From the NCBI GenBank assembly GCA_029851415.1, contig CM056742.1, positions 112,470,246-112,534,245 on the forward strand: 64,000 nucleotides of DNA, written 5' to 3'. Positions 44,684 through 55,295 of this stretch are shown here, in pieces; position 1 is the stretch's first letter; every line of letters begins with the position of its first letter. The notes beneath the pieces were generated by a model. The model was given only the letters and a program-made list of their open reading frames with translations, made no database searches and was not told where the DNA came from. The stretch is from Eretmocerus hayati (lineage: Eukaryota > Arthropoda > Insecta > Hymenoptera > Aphelinidae). Position numbers and translations under genes: made by a program.

Positions 44684-45187
44684 TTATTCAATCATCACCT
44701 TGGGGTTGATGCTAGGTATCATAGCTTTAGCAGCAGCTTTGATAATTTTTTTCAATGCAACTTTTTTATTGAGTTTTCCTCCAGATTTTCTGCATTGCTC
44801 CACCTTCCTCCTCTCTCTCTTTAACACCTTGAGTCCCATTCCAAATGTCGTCTTTGCACTCATGGCATTGGTGACGAAAAGAGCAGCAGCTCTCCCAGCT
44901 ATACTAGCGTCCTTTGACCTCACCCTTTCCTTAGCTTTCTTCATCAACTCATGGTCAGCTGCATGTCTTGACTTGATATCATGCATGTATTTACCGTATG
45001 CCACATCATGGTCCTTACAAGCAGCGTCCAGTGGGTTAATCCCAGGGTCACCACGAGCAAGTCGTTTGTCAAGTCTCGTAACAGGACCGTAATATTGATA
45101 ACCAGGTAAGTGAAGCTCGACTGGCAGTTTATTAATGAAACCATTAATAAACCCTCGGCCAGTCCTTCTCTTCTTATAATTCAACAT
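44684..45187 (-). CDS. Parvovirus-type phospholipase A2 domain protein
   Basis: An intact 167-residue ORF. The PLA2 region spans about residues 25-75: L-P-G-Y-Q-Y-Y-G-P-V-T is the calcium-loop region, R-G-D-P-G-I-N-P-L-D follows, and D-A-A-C-K-D-H-D-V-A-Y carries the catalytic His-Asp pair. In parvoviruses and adintoviruses this domain acts on the host membrane during entry. The calcium loop usually reads Y-x-G-P-G; here the second Gly is Val, so activity may be reduced. The C-terminal half is very basic. The gene is divergently transcribed from the ATPase. Confidence 0.88.
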   Translation of the reverse strand: MLNYKKRRTGRGFINGFINKLPVELHLPGYQYYGPVTRLDKRLARGDPGINPLDAACKDHDVAYGKYMHDIKSRHAADHELMKKAKERVRSKDASIAGRAAALFVTNAMSAKTTFGMGLKVLKRERRKVEQCRKSGGKLNKKVALKKIIKAAAKAMIPSINPKVMIE

Positions 45188-45286
45188 CTTGTCTCGAGGT
45201 TCAAGAGATGAATGTGCTCAAGACAGTATAGAAGCGTCGTATTTATACCTTTGAGCCAGTCCAAGTCCTCATGCCTCACCTAAAAC
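45188..45286. promoter_or_regulatory. 99-bp divergent promoter between the PLA2 and ATPase genes
   Basis: The ATGs of the two genes face away from each other across only 99 bases. TATAAATA on the minus strand (45240-45247) lies about 53 bases before the PLA2 ATG. Read on the plus strand the same bases are TATTTATA, about 40 bases before the ATPase ATG. One site could therefore serve both. Confidence 0.6.
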
Positions 45287-46027
45287 ATGGATTCTAAAGA
45301 ACAAGATTTGAAACTACCTGTGAGTAACTTTGATATTGTCTCGGATCATGGGAAGAAAGAAGAGCGCCATGGGAAGTTGTTACCGAGTGATATCCGAGCA
45401 ATTATTCGTGGTCCGTCAGGCTATGGTAAAACGAATAGCCTGCTGACACTCATCAAACATCCTCATGGATTAAGATTTGAAAATGTATATTTATACTCAA
45501 AATCTCTGCACCAACCGAAATATTTATACCTCAAAATACTATTGGATAGCATAGAAGAAATTCAATATTTCCCTTTTCGTGATAATGAAGAGGTCATCCC
45601 GCTCGACAAGGTTTTACCTAATTCTCTTACAATATTTGATGATATTGCTTGTGAGAAGCAGGACAATGTGAGAGCATACCTTTGTTTCGCCAGGCATAAG
45701 AATGTTGACTGCCTCTATCTTTGTCAAACGTATACTTGTGTCCCAAAGAGGCTAGTGAGGGACAATGTCAATCTCCTGGTCTTATTCAAACAAGATCAAA
45801 ATAATTTGAAATTTATATATGATGAGCAAGTCAATACTGATATGCCATTCCATGAATTTAAGCGTTTAACATCGATCTGTTGGCGTAATAATAAGCATGA
45901 TTTCCCAGTGATTGACAAAGACAGAGCAATTAATGATAGGCAATACAGGCATGGCTTCGACCGATTCCTTATGAATATCGCGGGAAATTCTTGCACCCTA
46001 TCAGTTTCCGGAATCACTCGTTCGTAA
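45287..46027 (+). CDS. Packaging ATPase, FtsK/HerA type
   Basis: An intact 246-residue ORF. Walker A is G-P-S-G-Y-G-K-T at residues 42-49 and Walker B is L-T-I-F-D-D-I at 114-120. V-D-C-L-Y-L-C-Q-T-Y follows as the sensor region. Homologous A32-like ATPases pump the genome into preformed capsids. The length fits the Polinton family. The last ~15 residues extend past the usual R-x-G-F-D-R-F end. Confidence 0.9.
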   Translation: MDSKEQDLKLPVSNFDIVSDHGKKEERHGKLLPSDIRAIIRGPSGYGKTNSLLTLIKHPHGLRFENVYLYSKSLHQPKYLYLKILLDSIEEIQYFPFRDNEEVIPLDKVLPNSLTIFDDIACEKQDNVRAYLCFARHKNVDCLYLCQTYTCVPKRLVRDNVNLLVLFKQDQNNLKFIYDEQVNTDMPFHEFKRLTSICWRNNKHDFPVIDKDRAINDRQYRHGFDRFLMNIAGNSCTLSVSGITRS

Positions 46028-46031
46028 CACC

Positions 46032-46859
46032 ATGACTGACTTTGCACAAGAGAAACATATCTTGGAGCAACTATCCAAAGCTGGCGAGGCTATTCGATCT
46101 AAATATGAGTTATTGAAGGATGGCAGAGTTGAAATCGAACGAACTTTGGATAAAACATTTAAACCGATTGTCAAACCTCTGAAAGAACTAGTAGCTAAAA
46201 AAGTGGATGGTGGTGTATAAGGAAAGCAAACTTCCATCACAAATACAGCCCACTTCGAGACTACTCAAGATAGTACATCTGATGGATTAATGAACTCCCA
46301 CGATGATGAGTTACTTGGAAAGTATTTGGAAATGATACAATCGCATAATAAAGATGATCTTGACAATCTATACAGACTGCAAGAGCGAAATGGAACAGTC
46401 ATGATTGGAAATGTCAACGTAAATTTCCAAGATGGAAGAATTTCTGTCGATAAAGTAGATTACCCAATTACCGAAGGACTGCTTGAGCTCGTATTCCTGA
46501 AGGAATCTAATACAGATGCAGCGACAAATAAAGACTGGGAAAACCATCTGAAGATCCTTGAATCTTCCAATGTTCATCGGAAAAAGTTCAAGAAAGATGG
46601 TGACCTACGTCGATATAATAGTAAAGAATTCAAAGAGATAATAGTGCCTTTGATTGACAAGACAGGGCATGGACTGCTACCACGCTATAAAATTGCTCGA
46701 AAGGATACCCTATTTGATTACGTCTGGTGGGATGGTTCAAATGAACTAGTAGATCGATGATCATTACTTATATCCGAGAGGTCGGCTGGGAATTCTAATC
46801 ACTCCAATGAGATCCATGCCATCTTGGAAGAGCTCTGCGAGGCCGGTATTATAAATTGA
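46032..46859 (+). pseudogene. Conserved Maverick protein (DUF8207-like) with two in-frame stops
   Basis: A single frame of 276 codons from the ATG at 46032 to the TGA at 46857, broken by TAA at 46218-46220 and TGA at 46758-46760. The N-terminal part is a charged helix (I-R-S-K-Y-E-L-L-K, then L-D-K-T-F-K-P-I-V-K-P-L). The middle contains I-G-N-V-N-V-N-F-Q-D-G and I-T-E-G-L-L-E-L-V-F. The end has the W-W-D-G-S-N-E-L-V pattern, and after the second stop N-E-I-H-A-I-L-E-E-L. The family is frequent next to the ATPase in arthropod Mavericks; its function is unknown to me. Confidence 0.75.
46847..46856 (+). promoter_or_regulatory. TATA box for the fiber-like gene, abutting the upstream stop codon
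   Basis: TATTATAAAT ends one base before the TGA (46857-46859) that closes the upstream gene. The next ATG is at 46893. Confidence 0.5.
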
Positions 46860-46892
46860 GGGTATGAACAATCATCGACAAACATTCTCATC

Positions 46893-47312
46893 ATGAGTGT
46901 CGACGTGTTCGGACGTAGACTGGATAGTCAAGGGCTGCCAGGTGTTGGGTATAAATTGACAGATGATGGTCAGTACGATGTCGAGAATAAGCGTTTGTGT
47001 AATGTATCTCATCCACAACATTCGAACGATGGTGTGAATTTGACAACGTTAGAGTCCATGAAATTTAACATGAATGAAGAGATTTATAATATCAAATTAA
47101 CTACTGAGCAAGTGCAAATTAAAATTGATGGATTATCCGAGAGAATTGGAACTATTCATCGTTTCAATGAAAGTGTAGAAGACGCCATTCATAAACTCAT
47201 AGGAGATCTAGATACCACACGATCTGAAATGGAACAAGGTCTAAAGGATCTAAATGCACTTTATGTTACAACTCGTGCGGTTGAGAGAATCCTTCCGAAA
47301 ATTGATGACTAA
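46893..47312 (+). CDS. Fiber-like or trimeric coiled-coil virion protein
   Basis: An intact 139-residue ORF. It starts M-S-V-D-V-F-G-R and has Y-D-V-E-N-K-R-L-C-N-V near residue 30. The same opening followed by a K-R-L-x-N-V repeat occurs in short fiber-like proteins of phages and Mavericks. The remainder is a heptad-rich helix. Its place between the ATPase block and the integrase fits a virion attachment or spike role, which is inference. Confidence 0.65.
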   Translation: MSVDVFGRRLDSQGLPGVGYKLTDDGQYDVENKRLCNVSHPQHSNDGVNLTTLESMKFNMNEEIYNIKLTTEQVQIKIDGLSERIGTIHRFNESVEDAIHKLIGDLDTTRSEMEQGLKDLNALYVTTRAVERILPKIDD

Positions 47313-47338
47313 TCATACTGATGAGCGATCATATTCAA

Positions 47339-48259
47339 ATGGAACGTCGAGGAGTCGTTGAAGAATTGCACAAGCCTGCACGGCGCAATTATCCTCGAAG
47401 AAAAGTAATTGCTCGAGGAATAGATGAGACATAGCAAGCTGATCTCGTTGAAATGCAAAGTTATGCGAAAAAAAATAAAGGCTATCGCTACATGCTAACT
47501 TCCATCGATATATTCTCAAAGTATGCATGGGCAGTTCCAGTGAAACAAAAGACTGGGCAAGATGTCTCAAGAGCTATGGAGAAAATATTCAAAACGGGGA
47601 GAGTACCAGAGAATCTACACACTGATCGTGGCAAGGAATTTTATAATTCAGAATTCAAGAGGTTGATGACAAACTACAAAATTAACCTCTATTCTACGTC
47701 CAGTAATTTGAAAGCTTCGATCTGTGAACGTCTGAATCGTTCATTGAAAAATATCATGTGGAAGCGATTTAGTCTGCAAGGAAATTACAAATGGCTCGAC
47801 ATTCTTCCAGAAGTACTCATTCAATACAATGGAAAGATACATCGAACTATAGGAATGAAACCACAAGATGTCACACCAGGTCATTCAGCTCAGATTCTAC
47901 GAAGAATCATAGAAGACAAGCGATCATTTGCCAAGTCAAAGTTCAAAGTTGGGGACAAAGTACGGATCAGTAGGGTGAAGAATCTGTTCGAGAAAGGCTT
48001 CACACCTAATTGGTCAACAGAAGTATTCACAATCCACCGAGTGGCAACGACAAAACCTGGGACTTATCATCTGAGAGACTATAAAGATCAATTGATCCAA
48101 GGAGAATTCTATGAACAAGAGCTCTTGAAAGCAGTTCATCCCGATACTTACTTGATTGAAAAAGTCATCAGAAAACGTGGAAATAAAATGCTAGTTAAAT
48201 GGCTTGGATTTGACAACTCGCATAACAGTTGGGTGGACAAAGCTACTCTTGGACCATAA
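47339..48259 (+). pseudogene. Polinton integrase with C-terminal chromodomain, one in-frame stop
   Basis: The frame from the ATG at 47339 spans 307 codons, with TAG at 47432-47434 (codon 32). The stop replaces what is a tryptophan in relatives, three codons before the first catalytic Asp (A-D-L-V-E-M, codon 35). Catalytic Asp of H-T-D-R-G-K-E-F is codon 96 and Glu of C-E-R-L-N-R is codon 130. The last ~45 residues are a chromodomain (Y-L-I-E-K-V, then V-K-W-L-G-F and W-V), which may guide insertion to marked chromatin. A product starting at the ATG at 47453 would lack the first catalytic Asp. Confidence 0.85.
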
Positions 48260-48359
48260 ATCTAGAGTGAATGAAGATCTCACCATGACTGACTCAAATC
48301 AGAGGTAAATATATCTGTAGTTTTCTCTTTCTATGATAGAATTTCATGACAATTATTAA

Positions 48360-48765
48360 TGGATCTCACGTTCTAGGCAAAAGTATGTCGTTGACTTGCA
48401 AGGTTTCTATCAAGCTGAATGGATACTATATACTCAAGGAGCTGGCGTTTGCACCACTTGTAGATGTTCGTGTTGTTATTCTCTTCAAATCTCCATTCCC
48501 CTCTCAACAATTCCCTATTTCAATCAAACGAGAGAATAAATGGTTGAGAAAATATTACCATGGACTTTGATGGACGTCTGGAGATGTGCCTTATACGATG
48601 ATTGGTGGGATCCTCCAAGTAGCTTCGGTTGATGCCGATAGAGTGTTTGTGAATCATTTGATCAAGAAAGAGTGGCTTGATCGTTTCAAGATTGATGCAT
48701 GCATTATTGATTCTGATTATCGAAATGGAAGAACTGTAACTGTTTGTGAAAATCATGATGCTTAA
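48360..48765 (+). pseudogene. Degenerate VDxQGF-family protein, second copy
   Basis: V-V-D-L-Q-G-F near 48389 is followed, in another frame, by I-L-K-E-L-A-F, E-N-K-W-L-R-K-Y-Y-H-G-L, then TGA at 48568-48570, and the frame continues with S-G-D-V-P-Y to a stop at 48763-48765. The intact paralogue is at 55296-55817 on the other strand. One frameshift and one stop disable it. Confidence 0.65.
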
Positions 48766-49130
48766 TGTAATATTGAATGTGCTCTTCACAATGTAAAAAA
48801 GATGCAGAAATTTTCAAATGAATCTGGATAGAATATTCAATTTCGGTCGTTTCATTATTCTTCAACCAATCATAATTATTTCAGTGACTAAGAATATAAT
48901 ATGGAAAGGTCTTGAAATGATGAGAGAACAAGTTTAGAATGTACGTGTTCTATTTATTCAGGAAACATTAGATTCTAATTACATGATTAATGTATGGAGG
49001 TTATAGAATGTGATGAATTCCTCATCATTGCAACTAAGTAGGGCTATATGACAATCATGAATCATGCCGACACAGCTCTCTACACTCTGTTAATACGATA
49101 GAATAAAAGGATCATCTTGATTATGATTAA
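48766..49130. other. Spacer with no gene seen
   Basis: AT-rich DNA between convergent plus- and minus-strand genes of the Maverick. Confidence 0.4.
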
Positions 49131-49438
49131 TTACAATGCTTGATATTGTCTTTCATCGTGGATGAACTCCATTGTAAGAGAATTTACAAATTTCAATCTC
49201 AGCTCTCCTCGGATAGCAGCATCCATCATGAGATTAAAGGTCCGTTGATCACTGGCAATAACCATCGATAAAGGTTGGGGTAGAAACACTTGGAAGTCTG
49301 GATTTAGCTCAGCACAATTTGATTCCCAAAACAGGTTGGAACCTCGCTAAGAGATGTCACCTGGTACATCCCATCCTCCAGATCCTTCAGTTTCTTTGTC
49401 ACAACAGTCGCAGCTCTATTGATCAAACCTAGATCCAT
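49131..49438 (-). pseudogene. Small conserved Maverick protein with one frameshift
   Basis: It starts M-D-L-G-L-I-N at 49438 and reads Y-Q-V-T-S-L and F-G-N-Q-I-V before the frame breaks near 49315. One base away the reading continues with F-Q-V-F-L-P and closes after F-V-N-S-L-T-M-E-F at 49131. Small proteins with V-T-S-L ... F-G-x-x-I and F-x-V-F-L-P occur near the polymerase in insect Mavericks as I recall them; a nucleic-acid-binding role is only a guess. Confidence 0.5.
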
Positions 49439-49482
49439 CTGTAACAGTAACATCAATGCTTGTTAACATCATGGCAGATGAT

Positions 49483-49795
49483 TCTAGATTTCAGATGACG
49501 CTATGTCAACTCTTACCTTGTAGACTTGGTGATCGCTTTCTCGACCTAGGAACTTGCTCTCAGGATGGATCTGAAGCTCAGGGAACCCCAACGTCTTCAA
49601 CTGGGCAACTCTGTGGTGAAGCGACTGCTGGTGTTCTCCAGGAGTACGCGTCTGCTCTCGAGCTGAGGAGGCGATCGAATGATTTCTAGAGCGACGAGCT
49701 CATACTTCTACCAGTTTCCCCACCATGATCTCTCTCATCTTCTCCTTCTCCAGGATAGCGTCTGCGCAGAGACACTCATGAGAGATGTGGGAGTA
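49483..49795 (-). pseudogene. Broken helical ORF of the Maverick
   Basis: The minus strand carries a frame with I-G-W-E-Y-S-H-I, D-A-I-L-E-K-E-K and M-V-G-K-L-V-E-V, then TGA near 49709, then A-R-R-S-R-N-H-S, L-K-T-L-G-F-P-E-L-Q-I and a stop near 49483. I do not recognise a family. The sustained open frame across the stop and the amphipathic pattern suggest a former gene. Confidence 0.4.
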
Positions 49796-49878
49796 CTCCC
49801 ATCCGATACTCTCTATCTTTTCCTTCTCCCTCTAACAACTGTCTCTCTTGGAGGGGATTCGTGATGGAGAGGGAGATC

Positions 49879-50200
49879 TCAACATAGTTTCTTCAAGGGA
49901 GGCTCCCATTCGATCTCAACAGTATCGAGAGCTATATTCAAGAGTTCATCTTCTTCTGGATCGACAGTCGTCATGAATTGAGAGACTATATCGACAACTG
50001 TTGAATCATTTGCGTCCATCGGTAATATGTTTTCCATTTTACCAACAGTGGGATCTGGATCTTCTGCTTCAATCGGTAACATGTTTTCCACTCTACCAAC
50101 GGTAGGATCTGCATTCCGAGATATAATACCGATGCTCCCATCATCCAAATCGCATGGAACGGGCCCATCTGTTGAGATATTGTGATGACCCCAAGATAGA
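49879..50200 (-). other. Acidic C-terminal extension fused to the polymerase end
   Basis: After the usual polymerase end (W-G-H-H-N-I near 50200) the frame stays open for about 105 codons to 49879. The extension is acidic and holds two copies of a 19-residue unit of the form D-P-T-V-G-x-x-E-N-x-L-P, near 50107 and 50050. I do not recognise it. It could be a separate former gene joined by loss of a stop. Confidence 0.5.
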
Positions 50201-50323
50201 GGGTCCGTTTCACCGTGTCGCAGGTAACGATTGTCATCTCGTGCACTAAGAGCTATCTTGGACTGTTTTTCTGTATGTATTACATGCAATGAAGAACGAA
50301 TATTACATTAATCACGAGTTACA

Positions 50324-51182
50324 CAATAGTATATTACTGTACTAGGCAGGGAAGTTGGATTTCCGTGACTGTGGGATGATAATGCCGAGGTGAAGCCGAG
50401 GCATTGATATCACACTGTCATGAGCATCCTACTCCTCTGCCGAGTGCTGTATACTATTTTTTCTCCTCTCGGCCCGAAAGTACGTCGAAATTTTATTAAT
50501 CAGTACAAAAATACGCGTTTAACTTCACTTCTGCATTTGTTTACAATTTTTACTGGGCGTTCAAGCAGACGACGTCGCAGCTTTTACTTACTGCGTTTGC
50601 TGCATAGTACTTGTGGTGTGATTTTCTCGTCCGCCCGACTTTTGCAAAAGCGAGGCATTAGCCGAGCTTTTGCTGGTCGGGGCGGACGTAAGCAAAAAAA
50701 TAAAAATAATGGAGTGTTTGAGAAATATTGAACTGTTTTGTGACCACTCAATGCTATTATCGCATGATTCAATTTGGGTCTTGATACGAAGTTGTGCTCG
50801 CTCATGGCCCTAAGCTCTTGTCGTTGACAATGAGCTTTTTGTGTACCTTTTGTGTACCTTATCGATTTATGTCATTGGGCATTAGAAATCTTGCTCTACA
50901 ATCAGCTGCTGAGATTTTTTATTTGAGCAGCGATATTCGTAAAAACATACCACCTGTCAAGTATACATGATAAACAAACACATTGATGAACATAACCTCG
51001 ATAGTTTATGTTTTGTATGCATGTCTCATGCGCTCTCTGCATCGCAAAGCAGCGCAGGCAGCGAAAGATGCAGCAAAAATCGACAGCCAATCAGAGCGCG
51101 AGTTGACTCGTGCCGGCAGCAAAAGTCGAGCTTTCGTGACCAAAACGAGGCGCGGAAGGACGTACTTTCGTGCCGGGAGGAG
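50324..51182. mobile_element. Insertion in the polymerase gene: 720-bp inverted-repeat element plus a 139-bp one
   Basis: The 24-base ends CTCCTCTCGGCCCGAAAGTA... at 50463-50486 and their complement at 51159-51182 match at 22 of 24 positions. The right end touches the polymerase codon at 51183. The remaining 50324-50462 has its own AATAGTATA/TATACTATT ends, so a second small element sits beside it. Polymerase coding resumes at 50323. The interior is GC-richer than its host and has no supported gene. Confidence 0.75.
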
Positions 51183-54100
51183 GAACATATCATCTCGCAA
51201 GCACTTGAGATAATCATCAAAATCAATGGTTTTCTTCACCACAATACTTTTGACACCTTTTGTTTCTTTCGTTTGACAACCATCCAATGTTCTGAAACAA
51301 TACATCTTACTGCGTGATCCAATGAAATCAGTCATTACCCGCCCATTACACTCATCTGTCATCTTGCCAACAACTTTCTTGTTCAGTAATTGTATACCGA
51401 ACGGATTATTCTCTGCATAATCTGACGTGTCAAACATATGAGAATCTCTCCTCATTATCTCATGTCATTATCGCTTATTTCATAGATCAGGGAATCCGTA
51501 TCAGAATATAATAACTTGCATTTATCACCCATGATATTCCTCATGTCAAAATAATGGAAGTCATAAATCAATGTCTTACTCATATGAAGCACACTTAAGC
51601 CAATGTAGATCGGCTTCCTGATGAATATCTCAAGTCTCGACAACTCTATAGCACAAAGATTCTCATCAAAGATAGAACGGCTATGATAATTTGGTTTTGA
51701 GATGAGCGCTTCGGCTCCGTAACGTCCATGTCACTTGTTGACAAGCTTGACATCTACAAGCTTTCTTTCATTCTTCATTGTTTCGCCGTATACAGAATTG
51801 TTGAACAATTTTAACAAGAACTGTTCAAATTCATTGTCAGTCTCTGGTCTAAATTTACTATTCATGTCAATGTATTGTTTCAACCATTTAGACTGTTTGA
51901 ATTCTAACATCCTATGAATCTTTTTTAGTTGTACACCATGTTGCAGAGCTTGTTTCAATGCTCGATAATGAATGACATACTTTTTCTTATTATATAATGT
52001 TGTCATCAGTTTTTTCTGTTTCGAGCCAGGGGGTGTCAAGTGCTCAGGACAAAATGGAAGATCTTTGAAATGGTCATGGAGCTCAATAGGAATTTCTAGA
52101 TCAACCTCAATAATGTATCCATAAACGCCATCATCTGGCTCATTCTGGATAATTACACTATTGACATCTTCAACCCATTTGAATCCTCCATATGGGAGTG
52201 GTTGAGTCATAGCCCACCCATACAGGTTATTAGCATCAAAATACATGATGTATCTGTCCATTTTAGAAGGATCATATCTTTCTTCCATGTATCGATTATT
52301 GGCTGCAGCATAACGATTGCTACATTGACTAATACCACCTCTGATACCACGTTCAACAAATAATAGCATGTCAATTTCTGTCAAAAGCTCAAGCTTGATC
52401 TTTGACATTTTCAACATAGCATCCCACGAAAGACCAGGTATGGTGAAGTAGTGAGCTGAGTCAAGTTTGTAAGATTTGAGACGATTGTCGCGAAAATTCT
52501 CAAATACATCAACAAGCAATAACACATCAGTTTTCAAATACAAGTCACTTTATTCGCCAAGCGTCTGTATATTGAATGTTCTCCATACTTTCATAGCATG
52601 TTGGTAATCATCATCAGAAATATGAGTATTTGTCAACTGACTGTAGAAATGCTCTCGTAATGGGAGCTGCCCTCCTTCTAAACAAGTATGAGATATAATG
52701 TATTCATAAGGAAATACTCCTTTGCGTTTCAACAATTCTCTTTGCTCTGATGAATACTTATCTTCAGTTTCGAAAACTCTCATTGTTACATCCAATTTGC
52801 CACATTTATCCAAGTATGCAGCTAATTTATCAAGTGATGACGCCATGAATCTAAACGAACCGATGAATCGAATCTTCATCTTACTGTCTTTCAGATTTTT
52901 AGTGAATGACACATAATTTTCTCTGTTGATTGGAATTAGTAAAATGTTGCCTTCGATTTGACATGCAATTTCCTTAATAAATAAATGAGAATCATAGCCT
53001 GACGAGTTATGTAGGATAATCGGCAGGACACGTGAGTCAATTTAATTAATGTTGCAAGAATTATGAGCTATACCACGATAAGCCTCTGTTAAATGTGAAT
53101 CATCACGTACTTTCTCACTCGGGTCGACTATCTTTTCTTCACAAATATGACACATATTCCCTGCATTGAATAAGTCCTCTTTCTCCTGAGAAAGATCCTT
53201 GGGTTTTGGATTGTTATAAATTGACTCAATTTCATGAGCAAGTGCTACTATCTGCGAGACAAACCATTCAGCAGGACTTTGACGATCATCCACATTCTCT
53301 TGTCGGTAAAATCGGTAGCGTGACAATGAATCAATTATAACTACATTTCACATAGAAAGCAACGCTGAATGCTTGATGTCTTTGGATTGCTCGCTTATGA
53401 TCTATTACAGGTACTTATACACATTCAAAGTCACTATAAACAACAAACGGAATTCGTTCTTCGGAAGAATGGTTCTTGAATTTTAATATTCTATCCTTTT
53501 GAAGTGGTAATCGTATTTTACATTTGTTGATCTGCACGCAATCAATTTCGTGTGCTTTCAGTTTGTCTTCTGAGATGAAATAATGTAAACATCGATCACA
53601 TATATGAGATTTTCCATGATGTCTCGACAACTGATTGCTAACTAATCGTGAGAGGTTTTTAATCCATCCATAATGGTAATGGAAATCATCATCTTCCATG
53701 TGGATAGACTCCTCACTGTGTTGAGTCATTGCATCATCATCATTGACATCACTCTCATAATTATAATGTTTTTGCAAGAAGAGTAAATTGCAATGACGAT
53801 TCTCAACTTTTGTTTTAGTGACATGACAAGGTAAGACATCATAAATGTCATTCTTCTTCTTAGAATCTTTCCTTTTCCGCAACACGTATAAATTGATGAA
53901 CAGGTTATTCTTTTTCTCAAACTTTTGAATGTCTTTAGGCACAACTGGAAAAGCGATCCCATCAAAATTCAATTCATTCTCAAAGGACTTGTACTTAGAA
54001 ACACGGTACGGGTGTTGCGACTCATGGATTTTATGCAAACAAAACAACACAGCCCATTCAAAACATTGATTATCTTCGTTCCTCACATTCACTCATGCTT

Positions 54101-54878
54101 TTTTCAATTTGATATAAGGCGGGAGATCTATGTAGGAATTACCCTTGAGCGGATTGAATCTATTCATATTTACAGCTAAATTTAGAATCGACACGAGTGT
54201 CCAACCCGAATCTTGACCCTCGAAACTTTCCATCTCATCTTTTATGTAATCCTCTACATGAATTTGAAACCATTCTTCCAATTCAGTAGTAAGAAATATC
54301 GACTCACTCTCTGTATTGAAATGTTTGAGATCAATACTCTCTTCGTCGTTCTTTACAATTTTATATTCGGCAGTCAACACAGTATTAACTTTTAACGCAT
54401 TATGTTCTTGCAAGGATTCAAATATTTCCGTGATGAACAAAGCTCTAGCGTCATCGAAGAATAAATCTGTGTTTGTATGTTTCAAATTCGTAATTACACC
54501 TGATCTTATACAATGAGAGAATGCAGATTCAACATCATCCCAAATCACATATTTGCTTGTTGATGTCAAGCCATATCCATACTCAATGTATATTTCTAAT
54601 TTCCGCCTAATACTCTCTAAGTAACCGATGGCTGCTTGCAGTCTTTGTTCTGATGATCTCTTCAATGATGGAGTCAATGTTGTCTTCATCCGATGGATAC
54701 ATTCTAATGAGTCAGAGATCCATTCAGATATCTCCTCAGGTGTTGCTTGTCCGATAATCGCTCGGTGATGACGTAGTCGTAAAGACTTGACTTCCTCGAC
54801 CTGCTGCTCTATTTCCTCCATCGTCCAGGTTGATTCAAGCTCCAGGGTACAACCCGAGGATGCGTCAAACTCATGCAT

Positions 54879-55121
54879 CTACCTCGAGATCACATCGAAG
54901 GGATGGTGGTGCATGTGTCCACCAGGAGTGGGGTCTGCACTCGAGATCGAACAGTGATCGTCTGATTTCAGTAAGATCTCGCTCCAACTTATAGCAGTGT
55001 CCCCACCACAGCAGAGATGTATACCTCGAGTTGACGACTGCGCACCTACATTGCTCAATGGTGGAGACACCTGTGTAGTGGGGCTCAGCCAGTCTTTTTT
55101 TTGAGAACGTTGTATATACAT
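54879..55121 (-). CDS. Open frame upstream of and in frame with the polymerase
   Basis: A frame of 80 codons with its own ATG (M-Y-I-Q-R-S) ends at a TAG immediately before the polymerase ATG. The two are in the same frame, so this may be the original N-terminus of the polymerase, cut by a stop. It contains D-P-T-P-G-G-H-M-H-H-H-P. An overlapping frame of 88 codons (54871-55137) is also open; I prefer this one because of its contiguity with the polymerase. Confidence 0.4.
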   Translation of the reverse strand: MYIQRSQKKDWLSPTTQVSPPLSNVGAQSSTRGIHLCCGGDTAISWSEILLKSDDHCSISSADPTPGGHMHHHPFDVISR

Positions 55122-55295
55122 ATCCTGAAATCATCATCGAACATGAGTATAGGCTGTGCCAGCTGTCGTGGACATATCAATTAAGGTCGATTGGACAGTT
55201 TCCTATATGCCGACTGGAGTTCAGTTCTATAGCTCTAGGGATAACATAATTTCATACCCGCTACAGATTATGAATATTTACCGACACACTCTTCA

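Larger units (their letters stand above)
49879..54878 (-). pseudogene. polB: Protein-primed DNA polymerase B with multiple stops and an insertion
   Basis: Pieces in order from 54878: an N-terminal domain with W-D-D-V-E-S-A-F and N-R-F-N-P-L; the C-F-E-W-A-V-L region; a Cys cluster C-D-R-C-L; exonuclease motif Y-S-D-F-E-C (53420); C-H-I-C; a second exonuclease region near 52990 (H-N-S-S-G-Y-D-S-H); Y-L-K-T-D-V-L; polymerase motif A, D-A-N-N-L-Y-G; motif B, N-N-S-V-Y-G; motif C, Y-S-D-T-D-S-L (51500); and a C-terminus with K-I-A-L-S-A-R-D-D-N-R-Y-L near 50250. In-frame stops occur at 54093, 53415, 53042, 52550, 51731 and 51455, and near 50309; one frameshift lies near 53330. An insertion occupies 50324-51182. 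The catalytic residues that can be read are intact, but the gene is dead. Confidence 0.9.

Noticed and set aside
44700..45092. 130-codon plus-strand ORF
   Set aside because: Antisense shadow of the PLA2 gene.
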